Made by a program: the position numbers and the translations under genes. The notes under the pieces were generated by a model. The model saw only the letters and a list, made by a program, of their open reading frames with translations, was not told the origin of the DNA and did no database searches. Positions 1 to 8,267 of a DNA stretch of 64,000 nt are shown in pieces (position 1 is the stretch's first letter; each line of letters starts with the position of its first letter). The stretch comes from an uncultured Erysipelotrichaceae bacterium (GTDB lineage Bacteria > Bacillota_I > Bacilli_A > Erysipelotrichales > Erysipelotrichaceae): NCBI GenBank assembly GCA_945877255.1, contig CAMCRE010000003.1, positions 1-64,000 of the forward strand. The letters are read 5' to 3'.

Positions 1-28
1 AATAATTTTGCGAATGTTCTATTCCCAT
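1..28 (-). CDS. Partial CDS start, possibly IS transposase OrfA
   Basis: The first nine codons of a minus-strand gene begin at ATG 26-28 and run off the window (MGIEHSQNY). A strong AAAGGAGG ribosome binding site precedes the ATG, and an extended -10 (TGATATAAT, plus 84-92) lies further upstream. About 80 bases beyond the start is a sequence resembling an IS3-type terminal repeat, so a transposase OrfA is the best guess from context. The visible residues alone do not identify the family. Confidence 0.5.
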
Positions 29-108
29 AAATACCTCCTTTACAAATTACTATTTGTGCTAATCAATAATAACTAACACAAGTATTATATCATAATTCTG
101 GTTGTATA

Positions 109-132
109 GAACATGTCCCCAAAAACTAGACA
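109..132 (-). mobile_element. Candidate terminal inverted repeat of an insertion sequence
   Basis: Read on the minus strand the sequence starts TGTCTAGTTTTTGGGGACA, which looks like an IS3-family end with a TG tip and a GGGGACA block. A promoter and a strong-RBS start codon follow about 100 bases inside, as expected for a transposase leader. The other end lies outside the window, and family assignment rests on remembered consensus only. Confidence 0.5.
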
Positions 133-150
133 CAAAAATTATAAATGTGT

Positions 151-519
151 TCAGTTGAAAGGGGGCATATTTTTTGCTTTTGGAACTTCTAATACAACCA
201 ACCTCTTACCTTCATAGGTTATTTCATTAAAAGAAAAAGTAGTATCTGGAGTTAATTGCCTTGCTAAATAATGCTCCAACGGTTCGTTCTTTACATTTTT
301 CCTAAAATCAAATGTAGTTCCAACAACCTCGTGATTATCATCATTTATCCCCCAGATTAAATAAGCAAAATCTTTTCTACAAATAGCTGCTGAATTTGAC
401 AATGCAGATATATATTCGCCAATGCCATGTGATTCGAACCAGTTTTCTTTAAATTCAAACCACTCTTCTTCAAATTCTCTACTTATTACATCTTTTATTA
501 TCTGAATATATTTATACAT
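151..519 (-). pseudogene. Truncated AlbA_2/Schlafen-type putative DNA-binding protein
   Basis: About 122 residues from ATG 517-519, chosen because a GGGGG ribosome binding site (528-532) sits 8 bases upstream; an in-frame upstream ATG at 546 is less likely. Residues 17-60 match the AlbA_2 pattern (EFKENW, IGEYISALSNSAA, YLIWGI, HEVVGTTF), and a second strand block ends VVLEVPKAKN. Full-length relatives are usually three to four times longer, with a winged-helix C-terminal half. Here the frame stops just after the KNMPPF segment, 19 bases before a probable insertion-sequence end. The fragment is probably non-functional cargo of the mobile element. Confidence 0.6.
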
Positions 520-620
520 AAATTTATCCCCCACTTTATTACCCACATTTATTATATCATATCTTGGGGATAAATTGGGGGATATTTATATTTCTCACAA
601 CTAACTTATTAATAATTTCT

Positions 621-1706
621 TTAAATTCTATCACCATAAGGTAAGGATTTAATATATGATTCTATATATTCAAAATTTACCTCTCCATTTTCTTTAATAG
701 GTAATCTTACAAAAGTTTCTTTAATCAAATCCATTTTAAATGCTCTACCATAGCTATATCTATATCTATCTTTTTCAATTACAGTTTTTAAAAATAATGC
801 TGTGTATTCATTGATCCAAGGAGCTCTACAAACAACTATATGGTCTCCAGTTGCAAATTTATTTTTTTGATAAAATATAGTAGCTGTTGTATCTCCTATT
901 ATGATAGCATTTCCTTCCTCATATTTTTCTACATCATCCATTAATACATAACAATCACAACCATTATTACTTTCAGTTCTTGTAATAAATGGTATGTATT
1001 CATCGCTAGGAAATTCTAAAAATTGTAATTCTCCTTTTACATGAGCTTTAGCCTTATAAACTTTTTCAAATAGATTGCTCAATCTGAAAATACCCCAGTT
1101 AATTATATCAATTTCTTTATCATCACTTTTATTATTTGTATTTATGCTATCCCTAATAGAGTTATTACTCTCTCTCTCTAGATTTTCAAGGTTTTCAATG
1201 TATTCCTCCATAAACTTCCAATCTGGATTTCCTTTTTCATCCGCTGGAAGATTTACAAAACTATCCTTCATTCTTTCAGGACGCCATTTTCTACCGTAAG
1301 CCCATCTATATCTATCAGCACTAATTACGGTTGCAACAAATAAAGCTATTCTTCTATTAAACTCACCATTCTTAATATACAATGGATTAACGTCATGGCT
1401 ACACGTAAATTCTTTTTCTTGATAAAAAGCAAATCCTACAGATCCATTATTAGTTACACACAGAGACTTACCTGGAAATATTTTTTCTGAAATAGGCACA
1501 TTATTATCATCACCATTCTTTGATGCTTCTTGAATATCTTCCAAAGAATAGTATTCAGTTACACCATTATTATATTCAGTAGCTCCTAAAAATGGGATGT
1601 TTCCAACTTTAGTATGCTCAGGTTTCTTATTATAGAATCCTTTTTTTATTATAAAAATGTCGTCAAATTTGTATTTTTTCCAATTATTTGTATCTAAATC
1701 AAACAT
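621..1706 (-). CDS. Restriction-modification specificity subunit (BcgI B/HsdS-like)
   Basis: This 361-residue protein supplies DNA target recognition for the adjacent nuclease-methylase. It has two internally similar halves. Each ends in a related block: YRWAYGRKWRPERMKDSFVNLP then a WKFMEEYI helix in half one, and YRYSYGRAFKMDLIKETFVRLP then a FEYIESYI helix in half two. This is the classic two-target-domain layout, predicting a bipartite recognition sequence. Its ATG overlaps the stop codon of the upstream methylase gene by one base, so the two are translationally coupled. Length and pairing match BcgI-type B subunits better than larger type I HsdS proteins, but HsdS remains possible. Confidence 0.85.
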   Translation of the reverse strand: MFDLDTNNWKKYKFDDIFIIKKGFYNKKPEHTKVGNIPFLGATEYNNGVTEYYSLEDIQEASKNGDDNNVPISEKIFPGKSLCVTNNGSVGFAFYQEKEFTCSHDVNPLYIKNGEFNRRIALFVATVISADRYRWAYGRKWRPERMKDSFVNLPADEKGNPDWKFMEEYIENLENLERESNNSIRDSINTNNKSDDKEIDIINWGIFRLSNLFEKVYKAKAHVKGELQFLEFPSDEYIPFITRTESNNGCDCYVLMDDVEKYEEGNAIIIGDTTATIFYQKNKFATGDHIVVCRAPWINEYTALFLKTVIEKDRYRYSYGRAFKMDLIKETFVRLPIKENGEVNFEYIESYIKSLPYGDRI

Positions 1707-3514
1707 TAAATTTCTCCTTTTTTGATTAAATAAGAATAATAATCTCTGATTGTCCTTTCAAAATCATCCATAGTTAAACTTGAATAATCTGTTTCCATGT
1801 GAGCTTCACATATCCACTCATCTTTCCAAGTAATGTTTTTAATTGCTGATTTTCCTACAATAGATTGTCTGTTTCTATAGTTTTCTATCCATTCCTCTTC
1901 AATTAATATCCATTTACTTTTTCCAGTATTTGTATCTAATTGCTCAATTCTACCTAAATTTTTCTTTTTTCTGAATCCATCATCTTTATAATATCCAAAA
2001 TAGGTAGAAGGATTGGAAACATCAGAGTGTTTTTTTCCTACTTTAAAGACCATACAACAAACAGATGCACTTGCTCCAGGATAAAATACCTCATTAGGCA
2101 AAGTAAAAACTGCATCCAAAGTGTTTTCTTCTAATATTTCTTTCTTTAACTTCGCAATTTCTCCACTTGTACCAATAGCACATGCAACAGGTAATAATAC
2201 AGCAAGAGTAGCAGAAACATTTACCTCATTCAATGTATCCATAATATATTTTACAAAATACAGTCCTTTTGAAGGATCTTCCTTTTTATCCTTTGCCCAT
2301 TTTTTTGTATAGGTTTCTGGCATGTGTTTTCTTTGAGCATTATACGGCGGATTCATTAAAATAACATTTGGTCTTTTTTCTTGAATAAATTCTTTAAAAT
2401 CAAAACAACTTCCTTGTCTGATATTTGAGTTCCCATCTGAGTGAATCAGCATGTTTGTTGTTGCTAATCCATAAATATTCTCATCAAATTCAATACCATA
2501 AATCTGCTCTTTCTTTATTTTTTCTTGTTCACTTGCAGTTGAACAGTCATCTAATGCCTGTGTCATAGCCTTAACTAGAAATGATCCGCTACCACAGCAA
2601 GGGTCTAAAATAACAGACCTTTTATTCACTCCTAATATCTTTGCCATAAAATCAGTTATATGATCCGGTGTAAATGCTTGGTTTTTATCTGACTTTCCTA
2701 CATACTTATTGAATGTAACAAAAAATAAATTAAGCAAGTCTTGTCCTGAGGTACTTTTATCATTAATAAAAGGTAAAATGGTTTCTTCTATCGATTTTAG
2801 TATTTCTCTGAAATCTGATATTTTTAGTGTTCTTATATCTTGCGATTCTAGTACATTTTTATTCAATAAAGCTAATTTTTCAGCTTTTTCCATACTATCT
2901 GTTAATAATGTCTCAAGAACTTCTTTTATTCTGGTTCTTATTTGTGCTGCACTTAAAGTGTTGGTCTTATAATCAACATTATTTTTTAAAGCAAGTAAAC
3001 ACGTGCCTACAAATTGGCTTCTTAATTTTTCTGATATACCATGTTTATGCAATAACTCATTAAGTTTATATGTGTTTTGCATAACTTTTTCTTTGTTATT
3101 TACTTTTGAAGTATAAAAATCAATATATTCATCCATACTTCTTAGTGCTATTTCTTCAGATAAGTAATCCGAATCAGAAACAACACCTCTCCAAACTTTA
3201 ACCTTATCATCTGTAGTATTTGCCAATATTGCAATTACTTTATTATTATTTAAACTTTTCTCATACTCAACATATGCTGATAATTGTTCTTCATCACTCT
3301 TTGTAAAATTCGTTTTTGTCTCTATTAATACCGATACATTATCTTTAACAAATCTCAAGTCTAATTTTTCAAATTTTCTTCCCTGACTATTTGAAATTGG
3401 TTCAAAATCTAAATGCTTTTCCTTGAATGCTTTTGGATAACTAAATTCATCATTTTCAATATTAGTTTTTAAATACTCTCTTCCTACCACACTTATCATA
3501 TCTGCTCTGATCAT
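1706..3514 (-). CDS. BcgI-like fused endonuclease and N6-adenine methyltransferase
   Basis: This 602-residue protein begins at an ATG with an AGGAGG site. The N-terminal region (about 30-110) carries a PD-(D/E)XK-like signature: LDLRF, then IETK some ten residues later. The middle and C-terminal parts form an N6 methyltransferase of the HsdM type, with AdoMet motif DPCCGSGSF near residue 305 and catalytic NPPY near 390. A nuclease fused to a methylase plus a separate two-domain specificity subunit is the BcgI-type (type IIB) arrangement, predicting cleavage on both sides of the site. No separate HsdR is visible in the window. The nuclease assignment is an inference from motif spacing; a plain HsdM with an extra N-terminal domain is the alternative. 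Confidence 0.8.
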   Translation of the reverse strand: MIRADMISVVGREYLKTNIENDEFSYPKAFKEKHLDFEPISNSQGRKFEKLDLRFVKDNVSVLIETKTNFTKSDEEQLSAYVEYEKSLNNNKVIAILANTTDDKVKVWRGVVSDSDYLSEEIALRSMDEYIDFYTSKVNNKEKVMQNTYKLNELLHKHGISEKLRSQFVGTCLLALKNNVDYKTNTLSAAQIRTRIKEVLETLLTDSMEKAEKLALLNKNVLESQDIRTLKISDFREILKSIEETILPFINDKSTSGQDLLNLFFVTFNKYVGKSDKNQAFTPDHITDFMAKILGVNKRSVILDPCCGSGSFLVKAMTQALDDCSTASEQEKIKKEQIYGIEFDENIYGLATTNMLIHSDGNSNIRQGSCFDFKEFIQEKRPNVILMNPPYNAQRKHMPETYTKKWAKDKKEDPSKGLYFVKYIMDTLNEVNVSATLAVLLPVACAIGTSGEIAKLKKEILEENTLDAVFTLPNEVFYPGASASVCCMVFKVGKKHSDVSNPSTYFGYYKDDGFRKKKNLGRIEQLDTNTGKSKWILIEEEWIENYRNRQSIVGKSAIKNITWKDEWICEAHMETDYSSLTMDDFERTIRDYYSYLIKKGEI

Positions 3515-3541
3515 ATATACCTCCTATTTTTTAATACGTAC

Positions 3542-3742
3542 CTATTTCACTATATTAACCATATCACCAAAATCGACATCTAATTCTTTTCCAATTTTGT
3601 AAAGCACTTCCATACTAACAAGTTCCCCTCGCCCCATCTTTGCAACTGTAGCTGGTGCAATCCCAACGGTTTCTTTTAATTCTTTTTTATTCATCCCTTT
3701 ATCGATAAGAATCTTCCATAATCCATTGTAGCTTACTTTCAT
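3542..3742 (-). CDS. Small XRE-family HTH regulator of the RM operon
   Basis: This 66-residue protein starts at ATG 3740-3742, chosen because GGAGG lies 8 bases upstream; an upstream in-frame start would add seven residues without a ribosome binding site. Nearly the whole chain is a Cro/CI-type helix-turn-helix (GMNKKELKETVGIAPATVAKMGRGE). It is the first gene of an operon with the methylase-nuclease and specificity genes, 27 bases apart. A near-perfect 20-base palindrome lies just upstream of its start. Size, position and palindrome resemble a restriction controller (C) protein, which would autoregulate and time restriction expression. Confidence 0.75.
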   Translation of the reverse strand: MKVSYNGLWKILIDKGMNKKELKETVGIAPATVAKMGRGELVSMEVLYKIGKELDVDFGDMVNIVK

Positions 3743-3755
3743 AATTCTATCCTCC

Positions 3756-3775
3756 AAATTCAAATATCTGAATTT
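3756..3775. promoter_or_regulatory. Palindromic operator upstream of the XRE/RM operon
   Basis: A 20-base palindrome with 18 of 20 matching positions (AAATTCAAATATCTGAATTT) ends 14 bases before the XRE start codon and just upstream of its ribosome binding site. It is a likely autoregulatory binding site for the small XRE protein. Confidence 0.55.
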
Positions 3776-3825
3776 ATTTAGTTATATTTTAGCATATTTA
3801 AAATATTTTTTCATCTAAAACATAA

Positions 3826-3846
3826 AAGAGGTCGAATACGACCCCT
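3826..3846 (-). terminator. Terminator after the relaxase gene
   Basis: The stem GGTCG/CGACC (3830-3834 with 3839-3843) is followed on the minus strand by TCTTTTATGTTTT. It sits directly after the relaxase stop codon. Confidence 0.6.
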
Positions 3847-5261
3847 TATAACTCTATATCCATATTTTTTGTGCTAGTTTTTTCTTTACTTTGAACTTCT
3901 TTTTCAAATTCCTTTATCTTATCAAGTGTAGATGGCTTCATATAGTCTTCATAGTTTTGAATTAGTTTTTCTAACATCTCTATTTCTTCTGTTTTAGAAA
4001 TATATTCTTTTTTTAGACCTTCAATTTCTTTATCTAGTACATCTAACTTGCTATTTAATTTTTTAAAAGTATCCTTACTAAAATTCTTTCCTATGATTGT
4101 TTTTAATTCCGGATATTTTTTTAATATTTTTTGAATTTCATCTTTAGCTTTTTGATATTTGTCTAGCTCTTTTTTATGAACCTTTTTAAAAAGTGAAGAA
4201 ATATCTTTATTAGCATCTGCATAGGGTTTTGTCTGCATATAGATATGGATATGCTTTGAAAGTTCCTTTACCACCTTTTTTTCCCGTGTTAGTTTCTTCC
4301 CCTCATCTGAAATAACTCTTAGTTCTTGTCTTAATTTATTTTGTCTATCATATACTTCTTTTTTACTGTTGTAGCCATATTTTCTAAGAAGCAAGATTGA
4401 TTTTGACATAGTCTGCAAATTATGTTTGGTCGCCCAAAACTCATAGGCTTTATTGTTTTTAGTTTTTGGATTTTTACTAATATCTATAATTCTATCTACT
4501 TCATTTGATTTATTTTGGATTCGCTTTTTAATTTTTTCTTCAGTAAAATTTAAACCCAATGTCTTTGATCTTGTGAATCGTTCCTTTTCTTTATGCTTAA
4601 ATGCAATGTGCTTTCCAAACTTAATTTCATAACCAAGTTCTTCCATTTTGGATAAGAAATCTTCAAAGTTGTTAGCACTTTTTATTGTTCTATTAATATC
4701 GATTTGTAATTTTGATTTATAGCTATTTCCTTGTTTATCTTGATTCCATTCATACCAATTTTCATAAACTCTATTCATTATTTTTGAATATTCCTGACTT
4801 GCTTCTGTATCAATTACAGACAGATTATTTTCTCTGCAAATCCTATCACTTTCATTTCGTATTTTCATGTAAGAGCCGTAATAAGAACGGTAAATCTTAC
4901 CCTCAATAGAGTCAATGGAGTTGAAGATAATATGATTATGAATATGTCCTTTATCGATATGAGTTGCAAGTACATATTCAAATTTCCCTTCAAAAATACT
5001 ATCACACAAGTTCTTACCAACTTCATGTGCTTTTTCAAAACTCACTTCTCCAGGCATAAAGGATTGAATTAAATGATGTGCAAGTACTTTTGTTTTTGAA
5101 TGAAATTCTTTTCTTGTCATTTCAAATTCTTTGTGTGCAAATTCTCTTGTACATAGATGTGTTGTTACATAAACTTCCTCGTATGTCTTAGATTTGTTAC
5201 AGATATAATCTATAGATTTTTTTAAAGTTGTTTTAATGGGATGGATTTTTGTAACTGCCAT
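3846..5261 (-). CDS. MOB_P-type relaxase (mobilization nuclease)
   Basis: About 471 residues from ATG 5259-5261 (MAVTKIHP), preferred over an in-frame ATG 63 bases upstream because homologous relaxases begin this way. The N-terminal Relaxase domain has the candidate nicking Tyr19 in KKSIDYICN and a metal-binding histidine cluster at H101, H106, H108 and H110 (HIDKGHIHNH). The C-terminal 200 residues are Lys/Glu-rich and predicted coiled coil. Relaxases nick oriT and pilot single-stranded DNA into a recipient through a type IV secretion channel. No secretion genes are present, so transfer would depend on a co-resident conjugative element. The gene overlaps mobC by 29 bases. Confidence 0.88.
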   Translation of the reverse strand: MAVTKIHPIKTTLKKSIDYICNKSKTYEEVYVTTHLCTREFAHKEFEMTRKEFHSKTKVLAHHLIQSFMPGEVSFEKAHEVGKNLCDSIFEGKFEYVLATHIDKGHIHNHIIFNSIDSIEGKIYRSYYGSYMKIRNESDRICRENNLSVIDTEASQEYSKIMNRVYENWYEWNQDKQGNSYKSKLQIDINRTIKSANNFEDFLSKMEELGYEIKFGKHIAFKHKEKERFTRSKTLGLNFTEEKIKKRIQNKSNEVDRIIDISKNPKTKNNKAYEFWATKHNLQTMSKSILLLRKYGYNSKKEVYDRQNKLRQELRVISDEGKKLTREKKVVKELSKHIHIYMQTKPYADANKDISSLFKKVHKKELDKYQKAKDEIQKILKKYPELKTIIGKNFSKDTFKKLNSKLDVLDKEIEGLKKEYISKTEEIEMLEKLIQNYEDYMKPSTLDKIKEFEKEVQSKEKTSTKNMDIEL

Positions 5262-5649
5262 TTTTAATAATCTTTTCTTTAATGAAATTGGATAATTTTT
5301 CTTCAACAAGCAATCTAAATTCAATAAAATATTCCCCCATTTTTATTTGAAATTCTCTTAAATCTTTAAAATCTTCTCTAGTAAATTCACCTGTTGAATT
5401 AGCAATTTTTGCACACTGATTAATATTATTAGTAGCATTACTTATCAAGGTACTCATCTTTTTCAACTCCAAAGACATCTCATTTTTTGGATCAAAATTT
5501 ATTACTGTACCATCTAAAATCATACTTAAATAAAATTCTTGTTTTGATTTATATCCTGATTTTTTAAAAAGTTTTTCTATCTTTTCTTTTTCTTCATCAC
5601 TCACCATAAAGTGTATATTGTTATTTCTTTTTCTTAAAACTTCTTTCAA
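5233..5649 (-). CDS. mobC: MobC-like relaxosome accessory protein
   Basis: This 138-residue protein has an N-terminal ribbon-helix-helix-like segment (NNNIHFMVSDEEKEKIEKLFKKSG, about 9-32) followed by the helical region typical of MobC proteins, with SNATNNINQCAKIAN around 71-85. MobC binds oriT and helps the relaxase open the strands. It is translated from the same minus-strand message as the relaxase, and the two reading frames overlap. The candidate oriT hairpins lie immediately upstream. Confidence 0.8.
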   Translation of the reverse strand: MKEVLRKRNNNIHFMVSDEEKEKIEKLFKKSGYKSKQEFYLSMILDGTVINFDPKNEMSLELKKMSTLISNATNNINQCAKIANSTGEFTREDFKDLREFQIKMGEYFIEFRLLVEEKLSNFIKEKIIKNGSYKNPSH

Positions 5650-5680
5650 ATAATCACTTCCTTTCTTTTATTTTGGGGTC

Positions 5681-5721
5681 TTAGGGGTTTCCCTAAAAAA
5701 TCAAATTTGTGTAGCAAATTT
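5681..5721. other. Candidate oriT: two adjacent hairpins upstream of mobC
   Basis: Two short inverted repeats follow each other: TTAGGG/CCCTAA (5681-5686 with 5691-5696, loop GTTT) and AAATTTG/CAAATTT (5703-5709 with 5715-5721). They lie about 30 bases upstream of mobC and the relaxase, the usual place for oriT in mobilizable elements. The nick site cannot be assigned from sequence alone. Confidence 0.45.
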
Positions 5722-5840
5722 CAAGCCTACTTTTTTGAGTGTGGTCAAAAAGTATATGCTTGCTATCAATTAAAAGATTCTAATTTTAAGATATATTTTT
5801 ACTAGCACAGAAAAAATTTAAGGTTTGGTTTTTAAAAAAT

Positions 5841-5906
5841 ACCGTTCGCACCGTGCAGAGCGTTCAACTTTTTCTAACACCCAAAATATTGCACGGTATG
5901 AACGGT
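5841..5906. repeat. Long imperfect inverted repeat, origin or terminator candidate
   Basis: Two 17-base arms (5841-5857 and 5890-5906) match at 15 of 17 positions around a 32-base spacer; the arm reads ACCGTTCGCACCGTGCA. The arms are far more GC-rich than their surroundings. On the minus strand the structure follows the stop of the ATPase gene and runs into ATTTTTT, so it could be a large terminator. Its place between replication-type and mobilization genes also fits an origin. Confidence 0.6.
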
Positions 5907-5917
5907 CTAAACGAAAT

Positions 5918-6880
5918 CTAATACATTACATCACTCGGATTATATTTTATTTTGTATATATTATTGTTTTTACCTCTTTTGATATTTACTGTAATCCCGT
6001 TTTTAAAAAGTATCTCTTTATTCCGATTTAAAGTTTTTCCAAACTGCTGTGGGCTTTCAATTTCAAGGTTAATACTTGAACAAATATCAACTATTGTACC
6101 TTCAATTTCTTTCTTCTTTGGCATAATCTGAACAAGTTTTTGTATTGATGGTTCAAGTGATTCAATTGGATCAATTTTATCAAGTTCTATAGTCTTTTTT
6201 CTTTCATCAATCTTAACTTGATATGTCTTCGATTCAAATAATCTACTGGTGATGTTAAGACTAAATTCTGTATCAAATTCTGATGCTTTATCAATGGCGA
6301 TAATCGTATCAACTGAACCTGATAAGGCTTGTGAACCAATCACTTTTTCACTAACACTTTTTACACTGTTATCCTTCTTCGTATGATACATCATGATAAA
6401 AGTACAATTATATTTTTCAATAAGACTATAATACTTTGACATCACTTCATAGGTATCGTTATAGTCATTTGCATTGTAATTTCTATCGTATTTAATTTTT
6501 GAAAATGTATCTACAACAAAAACCTTATAACCATTTTGTGAATCTTCTTTTACTATTGATTCAAATTCATCAAAAGTAATATAGCTTGTTCCTTCGTAAA
6601 ATTTCATATCACTAGAACATCTTAAATCTAAATTTTTTATTCTCTCTTGTATTAAACTTCCTGAAAGCTCATTACAGTAATATACAACTTTAGTTTTTAC
6701 TGTGTTATTTTCTAAAAATGAATATCCTTCATTGATACATATTCCTAAATTTAGACCTAACATAGTTTTCCCTTTCTTAGGAGAAGCAACAATTAAAGTA
6801 ATGCTATTTTTTGCAATAATGTTCTCTACAATATACTTATCTGATGTATCAAATTTAGTATTGATGTTGTAACATTTCAA
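5918..6880 (-). CDS. RepA-like RecA-fold ATPase (putative replicative helicase)
   Basis: About 320 residues. The likely start is TTG 6878-6880, because AAAGGAG lies 8 bases upstream; an in-frame ATG at 6907 lacks such a site. A Walker A motif (VASPKKGKT, about 31-39) and a Walker B strand (VFVVDTFSKI) place it in the RecA/DnaB-like AAA_25 group, which includes plasmid RepA helicases. The following MMYHTKKDNS and GSQALSGSVDTIIAID segments fit this family. It overlaps the end of the primase-like gene by 26 bases, so a helicase-primase pair for autonomous replication of the excised element is likely. The initiator protein itself is not obvious. Confidence 0.75.
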   Translation of the reverse strand: MKCYNINTKFDTSDKYIVENIIAKNSITLIVASPKKGKTMLGLNLGICINEGYSFLENNTVKTKVVYYCNELSGSLIQERIKNLDLRCSSDMKFYEGTSYITFDEFESIVKEDSQNGYKVFVVDTFSKIKYDRNYNANDYNDTYEVMSKYYSLIEKYNCTFIMMYHTKKDNSVKSVSEKVIGSQALSGSVDTIIAIDKASEFDTEFSLNITSRLFESKTYQVKIDERKKTIELDKIDPIESLEPSIQKLVQIMPKKKEIEGTIVDICSSINLEIESPQQFGKTLNRNKEILFKNGITVNIKRGKNNNIYKIKYNPSDVMY

Positions 6881-7802
6881 TGCGTTGTCTCCTTTCATCC
6901 ACTTCATCTAGATGATAGTTCCAATAGTTTGTACTTCCTACATAAAGAACTTTATCGATTGTTTTATCAAGATATTTCAAATATCCTTGTTCTGTTCTTC
7001 TTTTACTTCTATCTCCTAACCTAGATAATGGACTTCCTAAAAATATTTCTTTCATCAATTTAGGATTTCTGTGAGTAAATGTATTTAAATATAGTAAAAG
7101 TTCAAAGTCATCCTTACTAGCATCGCCACTTGAAACTTGACCACGTAGTAAATCTCTTGCTCTTGGATGTTTCATATAAATTGTTTTAAGGATTGTTTGT
7201 AAATCAGGAACATCATCATAAAAATTTCGATACTTTTCTTTTAATTCTTTTGGACTATCAAAAGGTGCAAACTTTAAAAACAACTTATCTATTTGTTCTT
7301 GTAAATCTATTATTTCTGTTACTTCATGACCTAAAATATCAATATTTCCTGTCATAGCTATAGCTTTATTTTCACTATATAGTTCAACTTTTTCTATCTG
7401 ATTATTTATATTTTTTGTGATAGTTCCTTTTGCAAAAATATGAATACCATTATTTGAATAAGAAGCTTCTTGGTAAGTGTCTTTAAAATCATTTAATATG
7501 TTTTTATGCTTATGATTTCTTATATCATCTAGGTCAATACAAACAAATGGATCATCCTTTGTTAGTACAAAAGAAAGACCATCACAACTAGAGTTCTTTA
7601 ATCCTTCTAAAGCTTTGTCAAAACTTGTCCAGTTTTCTTTTTTATTCCACTCTGAAGCTTTATGTGTAATTGGACTTATAGGTACTTTCTTAGATTTTAT
7701 AACTCCTTCTTTATCAACTTCTTTGTAAATTTTATACCAAACCCATTGATCGTATTCTTTTAATTCCCATGGTATATTATTATAGTTTTCAATATTTATC
7801 AT
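6855..7802 (-). CDS. Primase-polymerase-like replication protein
   Basis: About 315 residues from ATG 7800-7802, chosen because GGAGGACAAGAA directly precedes it. The N-terminal 200 residues follow the archaeo-eukaryotic primase/PrimPol-like pattern found in mobile elements: DQWVWYKIY, KVPISPITHKASEWNKKENWTSFDKA, an acidic motif FVCIDLDDI, then SYSNNGIHIFAKG and a conserved AIAMTGN. The acidic motif would bind catalytic metal. The C-terminal part (DVPDLQTILKTI to the end) is helical and may contact the adjacent RepA-like ATPase, whose start codon lies inside this gene. The role as primer synthesis is inferred from motifs and context. Confidence 0.7.
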   Translation of the reverse strand: MINIENYNNIPWELKEYDQWVWYKIYKEVDKEGVIKSKKVPISPITHKASEWNKKENWTSFDKALEGLKNSSCDGLSFVLTKDDPFVCIDLDDIRNHKHKNILNDFKDTYQEASYSNNGIHIFAKGTITKNINNQIEKVELYSENKAIAMTGNIDILGHEVTEIIDLQEQIDKLFLKFAPFDSPKELKEKYRNFYDDVPDLQTILKTIYMKHPRARDLLRGQVSSGDASKDDFELLLYLNTFTHRNPKLMKEIFLGSPLSRLGDRSKRRTEQGYLKYLDKTIDKVLYVGSTNYWNYHLDEVDERRQRIEMLQHQY

Positions 7803-7836
7803 TTCTTGTCCTCCATATAATTGAAAAATGAAGCAC

Positions 7837-7877
7837 AACCTGGTAAAATATAATTGTACAGTAACCTCTACCAGGTT
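7837..7877. repeat. Inverted repeat between the RHH and primase genes
   Basis: Nine-base perfect arms AACCTGGTA (7837-7845) and TACCAGGTT (7869-7877) flank a 23-base spacer. On the minus strand the second arm is followed by GTGCTTCATTTTTC. It could be an attenuator or terminator ahead of the replication genes, or an operator. Confidence 0.55.
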
Positions 7878-7903
7878 GCTATTGACTCTTTCTATTGGCG
7901 TAG

Positions 7904-8266
7904 TTAGGGTCTTTTTTCATTTTTGTTAAATAACATTTCTAATATATAAGCTACTAATAATAATTTATTTTCATCAATGTTATTTTCTGTATCTAAGTTT
8001 AGAAAATATTCCTTTAAGTCTAAAATTTCTCTTTTTAATTCATCAAATGCTTTTATACTTCCATACATATTAACCGTATGATTCAATGCAATTTGTATAA
8101 AATAATCCTGCTTATTTAAGCCTGATATTTTTATTTTAGTATCAAGTAAATCTTTTTCTTCCTCTGACATTCTAAAATTTACAATTCGTTTTCTTTTTCT
8201 ATTTTTATCAGTTTTTACTTTATTTGATTTTGATTTCATACTTTCTCTAATAAAAATTTTAGACAT
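7904..8266 (-). CDS. Ribbon-helix-helix MobC-like small protein
   Basis: This 120-residue protein starts with a very basic segment (KSKSNKVKTDKNRKRKR). A ribbon-helix-helix-like stretch follows (IVNFRMSEEEKDLLDTKIKISGLNKQDYFIQIAL, about 29-62). The same pattern opens the mobC gene of this element (NIHFMVSDEEKEKIEKLFKKSG), so the two may be distant paralogues. It lies one base after the integrase stop, implying co-expression with integrase. Possible roles are relaxosome accessory, copy control or transcription regulation; the sequence does not decide between them. Confidence 0.6.
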   Translation of the reverse strand: MSKIFIRESMKSKSNKVKTDKNRKRKRIVNFRMSEEEKDLLDTKIKISGLNKQDYFIQIALNHTVNMYGSIKAFDELKREILDLKEYFLNLDTENNIDENKLLLVAYILEMLFNKNEKRP

Positions 8267-8267
8267 T

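Noticed and set aside
621-3514. Complete type I restriction system (HsdRMS)
   Set aside because: No HsdR is present, and the methylase carries its own N-terminal nuclease-like domain, so a BcgI-like system fits better.
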